Assembly (NCBI GenBank): GCA_023252335.1
Contig: JAJPEA010000034.1
Location: forward strand, 1 to 15,053
Length of the DNA: 15,053 nt
From: Nitrosotalea sp.
GTDB taxonomy: Archaea; Thermoproteota; Nitrososphaeria; Nitrososphaerales; Nitrosopumilaceae
Reading direction: 5' to 3'
Shown here: in pieces, positions 1-7,678 of the stretch
How the letters are laid out: the number at the start of each line of letters is the position of its first letter
How positions within the stretch are numbered: position 1 is the stretch's first letter
Made by a program: the position numbers and the translations under genes
Notes under the pieces: generated by a model
Database searches by the model: none
Told to the model about the DNA's origin: nothing
Seen by the model: only the letters and a program-made list of their open reading frames with translations

Positions 1-52
1 AGTACACTGGCCTTCCAAGCCCGTTACCCGGGTTCAAATCCCGGCGACCGCA
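1..52 (+). tRNA. tRNA-Gly(UCC), 5' part cut off by the window edge
   Basis: The T arm is complete: stem CCGGG (28-32), loop TTCAAAT (33-39), stem CCCGG (40-44). It is followed by the 3' acceptor strand CGACCGC (45-51) and discriminator A (52). The anticodon loop CTTCCAA is at 12-18, so the anticodon is TCC (14-16), reading glycine GGA codons. The anticodon stem (7-11 with 19-23) pairs except for a T8/C22 mismatch. CCA is not encoded, as is common in archaea. The acceptor 5' strand and most of the D arm lie before the window, so the gene is partial here. Confidence 0.9.
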
Positions 53-64
53 TCTAATATTTAT

Positions 65-1210
65 TCAATGAATTATCCCTGATGAGATCATATATTGAAT
101 AGAACTAACAAATGTACTATCGTCAATTTCACCTGCGAACCACAAATAAGCACTTTTTTGTAGCCAATGAGGCATCGTGGAAATTGTTGTTTTCTCATTA
201 TTTGAACTGATTATGTTGTGTTCCATCAGATAATCAATTGCAGCATAAAAATACTCATCTTGTACGTTTCCATTTGACCACTTGCCTGCAACTTGCTTTA
301 TCCAGGCAGGTATGGGTTCATTTGTCATATTCTGTGTTCTTTCATTGTTAAAAAGATAGAACCATGCAATTCCGGGCTTTGTCTCATCTTTCAAGTGTCC
401 ACTGAGGAATACATCATTTTTTACTTGAAAGAACGAATTTTCAGATATATTATTTGTTCTAAAAGTAATTTTTGAGCTATTTTCAAATGTCGGATAGTCA
501 GTAAAACTAAAGACTTTGATAGTAAATGTTCCATTATTTGTTTCGCCAGAAGAAATTTCTTTTGTGATCATTTTTCCTCCAGCTTTATCAACAAGAGCAG
601 ACGCAAATTGTGTTTGTAGATAATTTATTATTTTATGATCAGGATCAGCAAAGGAATAATCGATATTTTCTCCAGATTGCAGATTACAAGTTTCTTGTTG
701 CCACAATGGGGAGCTCTTTATTGCGTCAATCATAAGTTGACCATGGAGTAATTCATGATACAATACGACCAAATTTTCAATATTGTGTAATTGTGGGTCT
801 ATTTGGGTATCATTAGATATTATTTCTGGATTGATCCGAAGTTCATTATTACAATCTAAAGAAATTTTTCCATTTTGCATAGTTTTAGAACAATGCCACG
901 TATAGGAACCACTAGTAACTAGATCTTGATTAATAGTATTTTTATCAAATTTTGCTAATTTAGTGTTGATAGTTGTTGTAATTTGATTATTGGTATCATG
1001 TAAATTACAAAAAAAAGTATTTACCATGGGTTTTTGAAATGTTTCGATTACATCAGATACATCTTTTTTTGGTGCGTCAACTGTCTCAAATTGAGCAAGT
1101 AATTGATCAAAATTGGTCTTCTCTTGGCTTGTAGGAGGTTCGTATAATGCATATGCAGGAACAATATTTACAATTAATAATAATACACTAAAAACCGGGA
1201 CATATTTCAC
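65..1210 (-). CDS. Secreted HELLH metallopeptidase-like protein with two C-terminal WIK-type modules
   Basis: This is a 381-residue protein with a GTG start and a hydrophobic signal segment (about residues 4-21, ending in AYA), so it should be exported. Residues 152-156 are HELLH, the zinc-binding and catalytic HExxH signature of gluzincin-type metallopeptidases, lying in a helix that begins NLVVLYHELLHG. The third metal ligand is not obvious; the acidic stretch around D189-H192 is a candidate. Cysteines at 68, 107, 120 and 175 could form disulfides, and several N-x-S/T sequons fit an outer-surface location. Two degenerate copies of the module 'PxWI...A..W..G.I.D..F...I.Y.....II' occupy about 300-334 and 347-381; the same module ends the 557-aa protein at the other end of the window. 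Protease activity is inferred from the motif alone. It lies 26 nt downstream of the glycosidase-like gene. Confidence 0.75.
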   Translation of the reverse strand: MKYVPVFSVLLLIVNIVPAYALYEPPTSQEKTNFDQLLAQFETVDAPKKDVSDVIETFQKPMVNTFFCNLHDTNNQITTTINTKLAKFDKNTINQDLVTSGSYTWHCSKTMQNGKISLDCNNELRINPEIISNDTQIDPQLHNIENLVVLYHELLHGQLMIDAIKSSPLWQQETCNLQSGENIDYSFADPDHKIINYLQTQFASALVDKAGGKMITKEISSGETNNGTFTIKVFSFTDYPTFENSSKITFRTNNISENSFFQVKNDVFLSGHLKDETKPGIAWFYLFNNERTQNMTNEPIPAWIKQVAGKWSNGNVQDEYFYAAIDYLMEHNIISSNNEKTTISTMPHWLQKSAYLWFAGEIDDSTFVSSIQYMISSGIIH

Positions 1211-1236
1211 TAAGAAAGAAAATTGTAATTCTGTAA

Positions 1237-2373
1237 TTAAGAGTTGGGAATAGATTGAATTTGTTGTTTGAGTTCATCCCAAGCAGGTTTTGGGTTTTTA
1301 TTTACATCAAACAGACCACTGCCACACAAGTATGCAGCAGTATTATTCAAGACTTCATTATTAGCAAATATGGAATTAACATCCTGGTTTAATGAATTGT
1401 AACAAGTATCAACAGGTCTATCATATTGTCTATACCAAGTGAGAAACTCAAAATCAGATTGATTTTTCTTGTAAAAGTCATACACAATTTTTACAAATTT
1501 TTGTTGATCGTCTTCAGTTCCATTGATTGACTTGTCAGTACTCCAACCAACCTCCATCAATGCTATTTTCTTGCCCTTTGCAAAATCAATCATCTTTTGC
1601 AAATTAGCACCCTCATTGTCTGTGCTATTACTTTGATAATATAGCAAGTCTACCGGTGCATATGAATATGCTACAAAATCTCCTTGGTTTAGTTTCCCTA
1701 CAATATCACCTTCAGCATGATTTACTACATCATTTAGCGAAAACCAATTTCCGAATTTTACAGTAGGATGCTTGATTTTTAATTTAGCATATACACCATT
1801 GAAGAAATCTACATATTGTGGAATTTCACTTGGATGATCTCTAAAATAGCTGTCAATATTTCCTCCAATTATCACGTAATCTACTATGTAATATCGTGAA
1901 AGTATAGCGTCAAGAGTTGTTACTGTTTGATCTTGGAGTTTTTGATCAAGCTGTGGTTTTCCCATCCAACTTGGAAATGGTCCTAAAAGTTGGTTATTGA
2001 TTACTGAAAAGTAAAGTGTGACATTAAGGCCTTGTTCACGATTTAATCCCATCAAAATATCAGAATAGCCCCAATTATAGGTCCCCTGACTAGGTTCCAT
2101 GATAGGCCACGAGAGATAGACGTTACTTCTTCCTATTCCTGTTGATGCTGCTTGAGCATATGCACCCCTAATTTCTGCAAGAGTTGGTTTTTGGGTAGGT
2201 GGCATGATAACAAGACCAAGTTTTGGATTATGTGGAGAATTTACTGGTGGAATTATAGATGGAGGGCCAGTTTGTAATTGAGGCAACAATACAAAGAAAG
2301 TCACTGCAATTGCTATTGCAACTACTGCTCCAATAGCAACACCAATGATTTTCTTATTCAATAACACTTTCAA
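1237..2373 (-). CDS. Membrane-anchored glycoside-hydrolase-like TIM-barrel protein
   Basis: This is a 378-residue protein with one N-terminal membrane segment (about residues 8-30), a Pro-rich linker and an outward domain resembling clan-A glycosidases. Seen in sequence: a barrel strand with SWPIMEPSQGTYNW (about 89-101), as in endo-glycosidases; a strand ALMEVGWST (271-279) whose E274 sits where the nucleophile is expected; and 'IIGGNIDSYF' (168-177) where related barrels have GNE followed by a similar run. The acid/base Glu appears to be missing, so it may be a sugar-binding or altered enzyme. C324 and C350 could pair. The start is TTG; a GTG two codons in is equally possible. It sits 38 nt after nrdJ on the same strand, and a link to RNR is unlikely. 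Confidence 0.65.
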   Translation of the reverse strand: MKVLLNKKIIGVAIGAVVAIAIAVTFFVLLPQLQTGPPSIIPPVNSPHNPKLGLVIMPPTQKPTLAEIRGAYAQAASTGIGRSNVYLSWPIMEPSQGTYNWGYSDILMGLNREQGLNVTLYFSVINNQLLGPFPSWMGKPQLDQKLQDQTVTTLDAILSRYYIVDYVIIGGNIDSYFRDHPSEIPQYVDFFNGVYAKLKIKHPTVKFGNWFSLNDVVNHAEGDIVGKLNQGDFVAYSYAPVDLLYYQSNSTDNEGANLQKMIDFAKGKKIALMEVGWSTDKSINGTEDDQQKFVKIVYDFYKKNQSDFEFLTWYRQYDRPVDTCYNSLNQDVNSIFANNEVLNNTAAYLCGSGLFDVNKNPKPAWDELKQQIQSIPNS

Positions 2374-2411
2374 GAATTGAAGATACTAAAAGAGTTTTGA
2401 TTTGAGAAAAT

Positions 2412-5069
2412 CTAACCAGAGGTACAGCCACTATATCCGCATTCTATGCATACACTGCATCCTTCTGCAAATACCAAGTTGTTTTTACATGTAGGACACA
2501 GTCTTTCTTCCATTTGTTCTTGAGTAAGTGCTGGTGCTGGAGTAGATTGCACATTTTCTGGAATTTTTATTTGAAGTGCTCTTTCTATCTCAGTTTTTAG
2601 ATATGGATTTGTGACATTCTTTGAGATATAGTCTGTGACATAAGAGCTGGGTGTTACTTGGAAGTTCTTTTGAACATTATTTCCTGTCATGTGTAACACT
2701 TGTTCATGTCTTGAACCGTCTCGGAATACAGTGATTCCTTTCAGACCAAGATCATGTGCTAGTAGATATGCTGCTTTTACATCATCAGATGATACATCAT
2801 TTGGCATATTGATTGTCTTTGCAATAGCATTACCTATCCATCTCTGCCATACTCCTTGAGCCATTAAATGATCTGCCCAGTGAATATCCATTGCTGTGAC
2901 AAATATCTTCTGCATCCATTCAGGAATTTCAGCGATTCCCTTTACAGAGCCATAATTGTTTGCAATTTTTTCGAGAATTTGATCATTGTATAACCCATGT
3001 TCTTTTAGTACTGCTTCAAAGATCTTGTTGGTATAGAAGAATCTACCCACTGTTACTCTCTTTTCAAAGACTAGGGCAAACATTGGTTCCATTCCGTTTG
3101 AACAGTCAGATATCATTGATAGTGTACCAGTAGGTGCAACAGTTGTTGTTAGAACATTTCTAATGCCATGTTTCTGAATCTTGGCAATCAAAGCATCCCA
3201 ATCATAAGTACGAGCACTCTTTGGTTTCTCATAGTATCCAGCAACAGGAATTTTACCCTCTGGGTATTCAGTTTTTGAGCATAGTGGGAATGGCCCTCGT
3301 GTCTTTGCTAGTGCAATACTTTCTTCCATAGAATAGTATGTTAATGCTTCAGCAAGTTTTTCTTGGAATTCATATCCTTCTTGTGAGTTGTATGGAATTC
3401 GTAATTTGAATAAGAGATCTGCAACACCCATTACTCCAAGTCCGATTCTTCTGGAATCTTTTGATGCCTTGTCAATTTCAGGAATTGGATATGTATTAAC
3501 ATCTATAACATTGTCAAGGAATCTTGTTGTCTTTCTTATGGTTTCTTCATATCTCTGCCAGTCAAATTCGTATTGACCATCAGCTTTTCTTTTGACATAG
3601 TTAGAGAGATTGATTGAACCGAGATTGCATGATTCGTATGGATAAAGACTTTGTTCTCCACATGGATTTGTTGCTCGTATTGGTTGACCTCTTGCTTTTG
3701 CAAAGACATTGTATTTGTTTATGATATCGAAAAAGATTAGCCCTGGTTCACCACTCTTCCATGCAGAGAGTGCAATCAAGTCAATCAAATGATGTGCATT
3801 TATTTCTCGTACAGGATCTCTTTCGCGTGGACTTCGAAGAGTGAATTTTCCATCAGATGAATTAACAAGTGCTTCCCAAAAGTCTTCCCAAACTCCTACA
3901 CTTACGTTAAAGTTTTCAAGAACACCTGGTTTTGTTTTTGCAGTGATGAACTTTTCAATATCTGGATGCCATGCTTCTATGATTCCCATGTTTGCACCTC
4001 TTCGTTTACCGCCTTGTTTGACTACTTCAGTAACAGTGTTAATGATATTCATGAATGAGACAGGGCCTGAGGCTACTCCAGATGTTGATGCTACCATATC
4101 TCCCTCTTGTCTCAAATCTGAATAGTTGATACCAACTCCACCTCCAGATTTGAATATCAATGCGGCATCAGATGATGATTTCATTATCTTTTCCATGTCA
4201 TCTTCCATTGCAAGAACAAAACATGCAGAAAGTTGGCCTAATCGTGCACCAGCATTCATCATGGTTGGTGAATTAGGCAAAAAGTCTTGTGCAATCATTA
4301 GATCGGCAGATTCTTTGATTCGTTCAGTGTATTGTTCAAACTTGTTTGCAGCCAACATGGTCAATAATTCTCTAAAGCTGACTTTCATCTGACCATGTTT
4401 TGCCAAGTCAATATAGTGATTTATCAAGGATCTAAAATGATATTTGTTAAGATAGTATTTTCCAATCTTGAATTTGTAGTTAAAGTCATCAAGTTTGTCT
4501 AGATATCTTGCTGCTTCCTCAGTGTTTTGTGTATTTCCGCCTTCAATTTGAAATACCGATGGATCTCTAATTATATCAGCAATACCTACCAGAATAGCAA
4601 CTCTTTCAAACATCTCACCTGGGCTTTCAGTTATCTGACCCTTGTTATTTCTGAGCAAATATCTAGATGCTAGAACTCGCAAGCAATTAAGATCAAATCT
4701 CTTTGCAACTCCATCAAGAGATTTGGATTCAAGAACTTTCATCTTTTCTTCTCTAACTCTTCGTCGTTCGTGTCTGTATAGGATGTATGCCTTTGCGATC
4801 TCGCCAAGTCCTTCCTCAATCAGAGTAGACTCTACCATGTCTTGAACATCTTCTACACTTGGTGCCTCTGAACCAGAAAATCCTCTAGTCACAAGTTTTG
4901 AAAGAACGTGATTTGCTAGCTTGTCTGCCAGTCCATGATCCGATCTTCCGCAAGCAACAAGTGCTTTGTATATTGCGTTTGAAATTTTATCTCTTTGGAA
5001 ATCTGATACTCGACCATCGCGCTTCTTTACTTGAATGATCGAATTTTCTATTTGTGAAAAATCTGTCAA
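2412..5069 (-). CDS. nrdJ: Class II (adenosylcobalamin-dependent) ribonucleotide reductase
   Basis: This 885-residue enzyme reduces ribonucleotides to deoxyribonucleotides using a thiyl radical generated from adenosylcobalamin, so it needs no oxygen and no small subunit. Domains: ATP-cone (about 10-105, starting QVKKRDGRVSDF), catalytic ten-stranded barrel (about 260-740), and a C-terminal cysteine tail. The catalytic N-x-C-x-E motif is NPCGE at 468-472, so C470 is the thiyl residue. C283 (SACFV) and C481 (SCNLGS) are the expected redox pair. The tail has CxxC at 858/861, CxxC at 871/874 and a CGYSGC pair at 877/882 that should pass electrons from thioredoxin-like donors. The only in-frame start near the domain is TTG at 5069, preceded at 4 nt by a purine-rich GAGGGGAG. 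The start overlaps the end of a short upstream ORF by four bases. The ATP-cone implies dATP/ATP control. Confidence 0.96.
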   Translation of the reverse strand: MTDFSQIENSIIQVKKRDGRVSDFQRDKISNAIYKALVACGRSDHGLADKLANHVLSKLVTRGFSGSEAPSVEDVQDMVESTLIEEGLGEIAKAYILYRHERRRVREEKMKVLESKSLDGVAKRFDLNCLRVLASRYLLRNNKGQITESPGEMFERVAILVGIADIIRDPSVFQIEGGNTQNTEEAARYLDKLDDFNYKFKIGKYYLNKYHFRSLINHYIDLAKHGQMKVSFRELLTMLAANKFEQYTERIKESADLMIAQDFLPNSPTMMNAGARLGQLSACFVLAMEDDMEKIMKSSSDAALIFKSGGGVGINYSDLRQEGDMVASTSGVASGPVSFMNIINTVTEVVKQGGKRRGANMGIIEAWHPDIEKFITAKTKPGVLENFNVSVGVWEDFWEALVNSSDGKFTLRSPRERDPVREINAHHLIDLIALSAWKSGEPGLIFFDIINKYNVFAKARGQPIRATNPCGEQSLYPYESCNLGSINLSNYVKRKADGQYEFDWQRYEETIRKTTRFLDNVIDVNTYPIPEIDKASKDSRRIGLGVMGVADLLFKLRIPYNSQEGYEFQEKLAEALTYYSMEESIALAKTRGPFPLCSKTEYPEGKIPVAGYYEKPKSARTYDWDALIAKIQKHGIRNVLTTTVAPTGTLSMISDCSNGMEPMFALVFEKRVTVGRFFYTNKIFEAVLKEHGLYNDQILEKIANNYGSVKGIAEIPEWMQKIFVTAMDIHWADHLMAQGVWQRWIGNAIAKTINMPNDVSSDDVKAAYLLAHDLGLKGITVFRDGSRHEQVLHMTGNNVQKNFQVTPSSYVTDYISKNVTNPYLKTEIERALQIKIPENVQSTPAPALTQEQMEERLCPTCKNNLVFAEGCSVCIECGYSGCTSG

Positions 5070-5179
5070 ATTACTCCCCTCAACCCTATAAAATGGGAGT
5101 TAATTAAACACTGCGGCAAAAAATAATTTTCCAAAGCTAAAATTTGGATCAATTTTATTGACACCGTTACTATCTCCAT
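5066..5179 (-). CDS. Possible 37-aa leader peptide overlapping the nrdJ start
   Basis: An ATG at 5179 opens a 37-codon frame ending in TGA at 5068-5066. The TGA shares bases with the nrdJ TTG start (sequence TTGA), the geometry of translationally coupled genes. Upstream, 5195-5187 on the minus strand reads GAGGTGATC, nine bases complementary to the usual archaeal 16S 3' end, leaving 7 nt before the ATG. Counted from the GAGG core the spacing is long (12 nt). The peptide is mostly hydrophobic, with no motif or run of a regulatory amino acid. It could be a real small protein, a leader whose translation lets ribosomes reinitiate at the weak TTG of nrdJ, or a chance frame. The strong Shine-Dalgarno match is unusual here, where most genes lack one. 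Confidence 0.4.
   Translation of the reverse strand: MEIVTVSIKLIQILALENYFLPQCLINSHFIGLRGVI
5073..5100. repeat. Inverted repeat ACTCCC...GGGAGT around an AT box before nrdJ
   Basis: ACTCCC (5073-5078) and GGGAGT (5095-5100) form a six-base inverted repeat with a 16-bp spacer. The spacer holds a TATA-like element (TATAAAAT on the plus strand, 5087-5094) and the GAGG of the nrdJ ribosome site. In DNA it could be an operator overlapping a promoter. In RNA the stem would hide the nrdJ ribosome binding site. It lies inside the 37-codon frame, so a ribosome translating that frame would melt the stem. Confidence 0.35.
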
Positions 5180-5186
5180 AGTATTA

Positions 5187-5195
5187 GATCACCTC
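5187..5195 (-). promoter_or_regulatory. Extended Shine-Dalgarno site in the nrdJ leader
   Basis: The minus strand reads GAGGTGATC, a nine-base complement to the conserved 16S rRNA 3' end (GATCACCTC). It stands 7 nt before the ATG of the 37-codon frame and is the strongest such match noticed in the window. It implies that the nrdJ transcript carries a leader of at least about 125 nt, unlike the leaderless layout suggested for most neighbours. Confidence 0.5.
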
Positions 5196-5278
5196 AAGGC
5201 AAAATAAATTTTCACATTAAATCCTAGATTAATTCAAATTTTTGTTCGTTAAACTGTTAGTATTTTCTATAGTGGAAA

Positions 5279-7375
5279 TTACGCTAGTATGTAAGGAGAC
5301 TTGCACACTGAACACTTTTCAGCGATCTTTTCCTCTTTGAGTCCACAATTACTACATATAGGCACTTTTTTGATAGGTCTGAAAGATCCTAATAGATCGC
5401 CTGCTTTTTCTATTGCTTTTTTTATTCCTGAAGAATCCATTGTATCTGGGATCTTTAATTGGATCAAGAGACCACCGTTGAGTATTTTTGAGAAGTAATT
5501 TGATTCTACGATCTTTTCATTCTTGGGATTCATCTCTGCCATCTCAGAGGCATCAAGAATAACTCCTTCTGAGTATGATTCGCCCATGACATGATGATTA
5601 ATTGACATTTTACCATATTTTTCGCCATCAAGTGATGAGAATCTACTTGCTGCATCACTCTCAGTCATGGTCACAATAACATTGTCGCCCATCTCTTTTC
5701 CTTTCTTTGTGGCTACCTCCATAGCGGTGTTTATCACTTTGGCTAATATTTCGTGTCCAGCCTTGTTATTTTCATATCCTAGAATACCATAAACTGCTTC
5801 CTTGAGTCCTATCAAATTAACAACTAGAGTAACTGATCCCTTTTGCATATATTGCGTATTGTTTGCAAGGATTGGATTAAGACCACGTCTTGTTAGATCA
5901 GATATCTCCTTCTTTCTCAGAGACATGGCTGCTAGTGCTGGTTTCATCAGCAATGCAAGTCTTGCTCGGAAATAGGTTTCATCTTTGTTAGATTCAAAGG
6001 CAAGTCTTGGCATATTAATTGATAAAGACTCTAGATTGATAGAAGTTGTTCCAACATTCTTTGTATCTTCCCGTGCTAATCCTTTGTTAGATACCAATCC
6101 TTTAGCAAACATAACATGTCCTCCTAGAGTAATTATATCTGCCAAAGCTTCTGAATAGTCACTTATCTTGGCTTTTTCATAATCAATAACTAATCCTATA
6201 GAAGGAAGCGGTGTTGACTTTACATATTTTTTGTAGGCTTGGAGAATGGTTCCAATCACCTTTGGTTCTGTTCCAATGGAAATTCTAAATGAAGCAAGTG
6301 TCCCATTCTTTCCATATTTGGGCCCTGTTGATATTTTTGAAAAGCAGCTTGCAAGTTTTTCTTCAACTTCGGGCAAATTCTTGGAATATTTTTGCAACAT
6401 AGCAACCAATCCATCCATAACTACTTCTTGTGAGGCTTCTTTTATGAGAAGACATGTGAGTAGAGATAAAGAAGTGAAAAGATCGTCTAATGAACCAGGT
6501 GATGATGTTCGTGTTACGCCCAAGAATTTCCCTCTCAAGTCAACTCCCTCTTCAATGAGTTCCTTGATATTCACAAATATCGTATCTGGAAGAAGTGACC
6601 ATAATCCAGCATTTGTAATATGAAGGTCTCCTGAGAGATGAGAATCAGCTACATCCTTAGGCAGAGTATTTAAAACAAGATATTCGCCAAATACATTTTG
6701 TCCTGTTTTAAATAGCAAACCTTCAACTCCATTATGAATGCCATCTACGTTAGTTAGCATCTCATGAATATCATAACCAGGTAAACCAAATCTTGCCAGT
6801 TTGTGTCTATAATCCTCATGGCCTTGTTCCAAGAGGACAGAGTTGACCATCTCACGTATGAGTGAAGATGTCAGATAAGACGTTTGGAATTTGTATATTC
6901 TATTTTCTACTTCCTCAGTTATTTTTTGAGCAAGCTCAAGTGGAAGACTACCCTCTCTAACCAGTGATTGAATGATCTTATGAGAATTGAATTCTTCAAT
7001 AGATTCATGTGAGGTTCTAACATACATCTTTCCGCTTTCAATAATAGAACGTTCTTCTATCTGTCTTGCAAGACTTAGAACTAGTTTTCCCAAGTTGGTG
7101 ATAGTATATCGTCTTTCAGACTTGTTCAAGGCTACAAGAGACTGTCGCAATAATTTTCTCAAGTGATATGCAAACTTGCCACTTTCCTTTTTGGATTTGA
7201 AGCCTGCAAGAGACTTTAGTTCGGAATAAGTAAGCGGTCCCTTTGAGTTTAGTATACGTAAAATATCAATTCTGTTTGGACTTGCCATAACAGAGAAGAT
7301 CATTCTTACACGTTTTGATGCAGATTGTAATATTCCACCACGTTTAGGATCTCCAAAGTCTTCGCTTAGTTCCAT
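5279..7375 (-). CDS. Winged-helix / ATP-cone / NrdD-like fusion without a glycyl-radical site; putative dNTP-responsive regulator
   Basis: This 698-residue protein has four parts. Residues about 21-105 form an ArsR-like winged helix (SPNRIDILRIL, recognition region KFAYHLRKLL, wing RRYTITNLGK). About 115-205 form an ATP-cone, the nucleotide sensor of RNRs and NrdR, ending RHKLARFGLPGYD as in class III reductases. About 210-660 resemble the anaerobic RNR (NrdD) barrel, with HLSGDLHIT (246-254), INMPRLAFES and a late YSEGV...GG segment. C674, C677, C688 and C691 form a zinc ribbon. In active NrdD the RxxGY-type glycyl-radical loop follows the zinc site; here the protein ends seven residues after it. 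Only two Cys lie outside the ribbon, neither in the expected active-site loop. It is therefore probably not a reductase but a DNA-binding dNTP sensor. It lies 209 nt upstream of nrdJ on the same strand. It may be annotated elsewhere as anaerobic RNR. Confidence 0.8.
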   Translation of the reverse strand: MELSEDFGDPKRGGILQSASKRVRMIFSVMASPNRIDILRILNSKGPLTYSELKSLAGFKSKKESGKFAYHLRKLLRQSLVALNKSERRYTITNLGKLVLSLARQIEERSIIESGKMYVRTSHESIEEFNSHKIIQSLVREGSLPLELAQKITEEVENRIYKFQTSYLTSSLIREMVNSVLLEQGHEDYRHKLARFGLPGYDIHEMLTNVDGIHNGVEGLLFKTGQNVFGEYLVLNTLPKDVADSHLSGDLHITNAGLWSLLPDTIFVNIKELIEEGVDLRGKFLGVTRTSSPGSLDDLFTSLSLLTCLLIKEASQEVVMDGLVAMLQKYSKNLPEVEEKLASCFSKISTGPKYGKNGTLASFRISIGTEPKVIGTILQAYKKYVKSTPLPSIGLVIDYEKAKISDYSEALADIITLGGHVMFAKGLVSNKGLAREDTKNVGTTSINLESLSINMPRLAFESNKDETYFRARLALLMKPALAAMSLRKKEISDLTRRGLNPILANNTQYMQKGSVTLVVNLIGLKEAVYGILGYENNKAGHEILAKVINTAMEVATKKGKEMGDNVIVTMTESDAASRFSSLDGEKYGKMSINHHVMGESYSEGVILDASEMAEMNPKNEKIVESNYFSKILNGGLLIQLKIPDTMDSSGIKKAIEKAGDLLGSFRPIKKVPICSNCGLKEEKIAEKCSVCKSPYILA

Positions 7376-7443
7376 AGAATTGTCTAGAGTGCATCGGTAA
7401 TTAAGATTTTTGACTAAATTGATCTTAAGTAAAGCTTTTTAGA

Positions 7444-7605
7444 TCAGTTTTTTTGTACATCCACGCTGAATTCGGATGGAGACAGTGTCTGTCCACAGGA
7501 TGGACATTTGCTGTTATATGGACGCATTACATCTTTTATTGATTTTAACATACGCATATTGGCAATTTTAGCTCCACATTTTCCACAAACAACATCAACA
7601 GACAT
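7444..7605 (-). CDS. Small zinc-ribbon protein, 53 aa
   Basis: An ATG at 7605 opens 53 codons ending in TGA (7446-7444). The product begins MSVDVVCGKCGAK and holds two CxxC knuckles, C7/C10 and C34/C37, separated by a basic stretch (KSIKDVMRPY), which is a compact zinc ribbon. A good AT box (CTTTTATA on the minus strand) lies about 29 nt before the ATG, arguing for its own, probably leaderless, transcript. Single zinc ribbons of this size are common in archaea as transcription, RNA-binding or protein-bridging factors, but nothing here identifies a target. It lies 68 nt upstream of the winged-helix/NrdD-like gene on the same strand, so cotranscription is possible. Confidence 0.75.
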   Translation of the reverse strand: MSVDVVCGKCGAKIANMRMLKSIKDVMRPYNSKCPSCGQTLSPSEFSVDVQKN

Positions 7606-7630
7606 TTCGAATTAATGTCAACGCGAATAT

Positions 7631-7638
7631 TATAAAAG
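7631..7638 (-). promoter_or_regulatory. TATA box for the 53-aa zinc-ribbon gene
   Basis: The minus strand reads CTTTTATA, centred about 29 nt from the ATG at 7605. This is close to the 26-27 nt between an archaeal TATA box and the transcription start, so the transcript should have little or no leader. Confidence 0.5.
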
Positions 7639-7678
7639 AGATTTTTTGAATTTTTTTAATCTGTTCACTAAATTTGAT

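Noticed and set aside
293..475. 60-codon plus-strand frame inside the HELLH protein gene
   Set aside because: Antisense shadow with no motif or start signal.
3388..4845. Several open frames on the plus strand inside nrdJ (3388-3576, 3841-4125, 4126-4392, 4642-4845)
   Set aside because: They lie antisense to a strongly conserved enzyme gene, have no motifs or ribosome sites, and follow from its codon use.
5070..5278. Cobalamin riboswitch before the B12-dependent reductase
   Set aside because: I found no B12-box-like segment or multi-helix layout, and such riboswitches are not expected in this group. A small ORF and an inverted repeat explain the region better.
6246..6623. 125-codon plus-strand frame antisense to the winged-helix/NrdD-like gene
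   Set aside because: No recognisable domain and no promoter; the minus-strand protein has coherent domains across the same region.
7420..7446. Inverted repeat TGATCT...AGATCA around AAGCTT as a terminator for the zinc-ribbon gene
   Set aside because: Arms are only six bases with a 15-base spacer and no U-run follows on the minus strand; chance in AT-rich DNA is likely.
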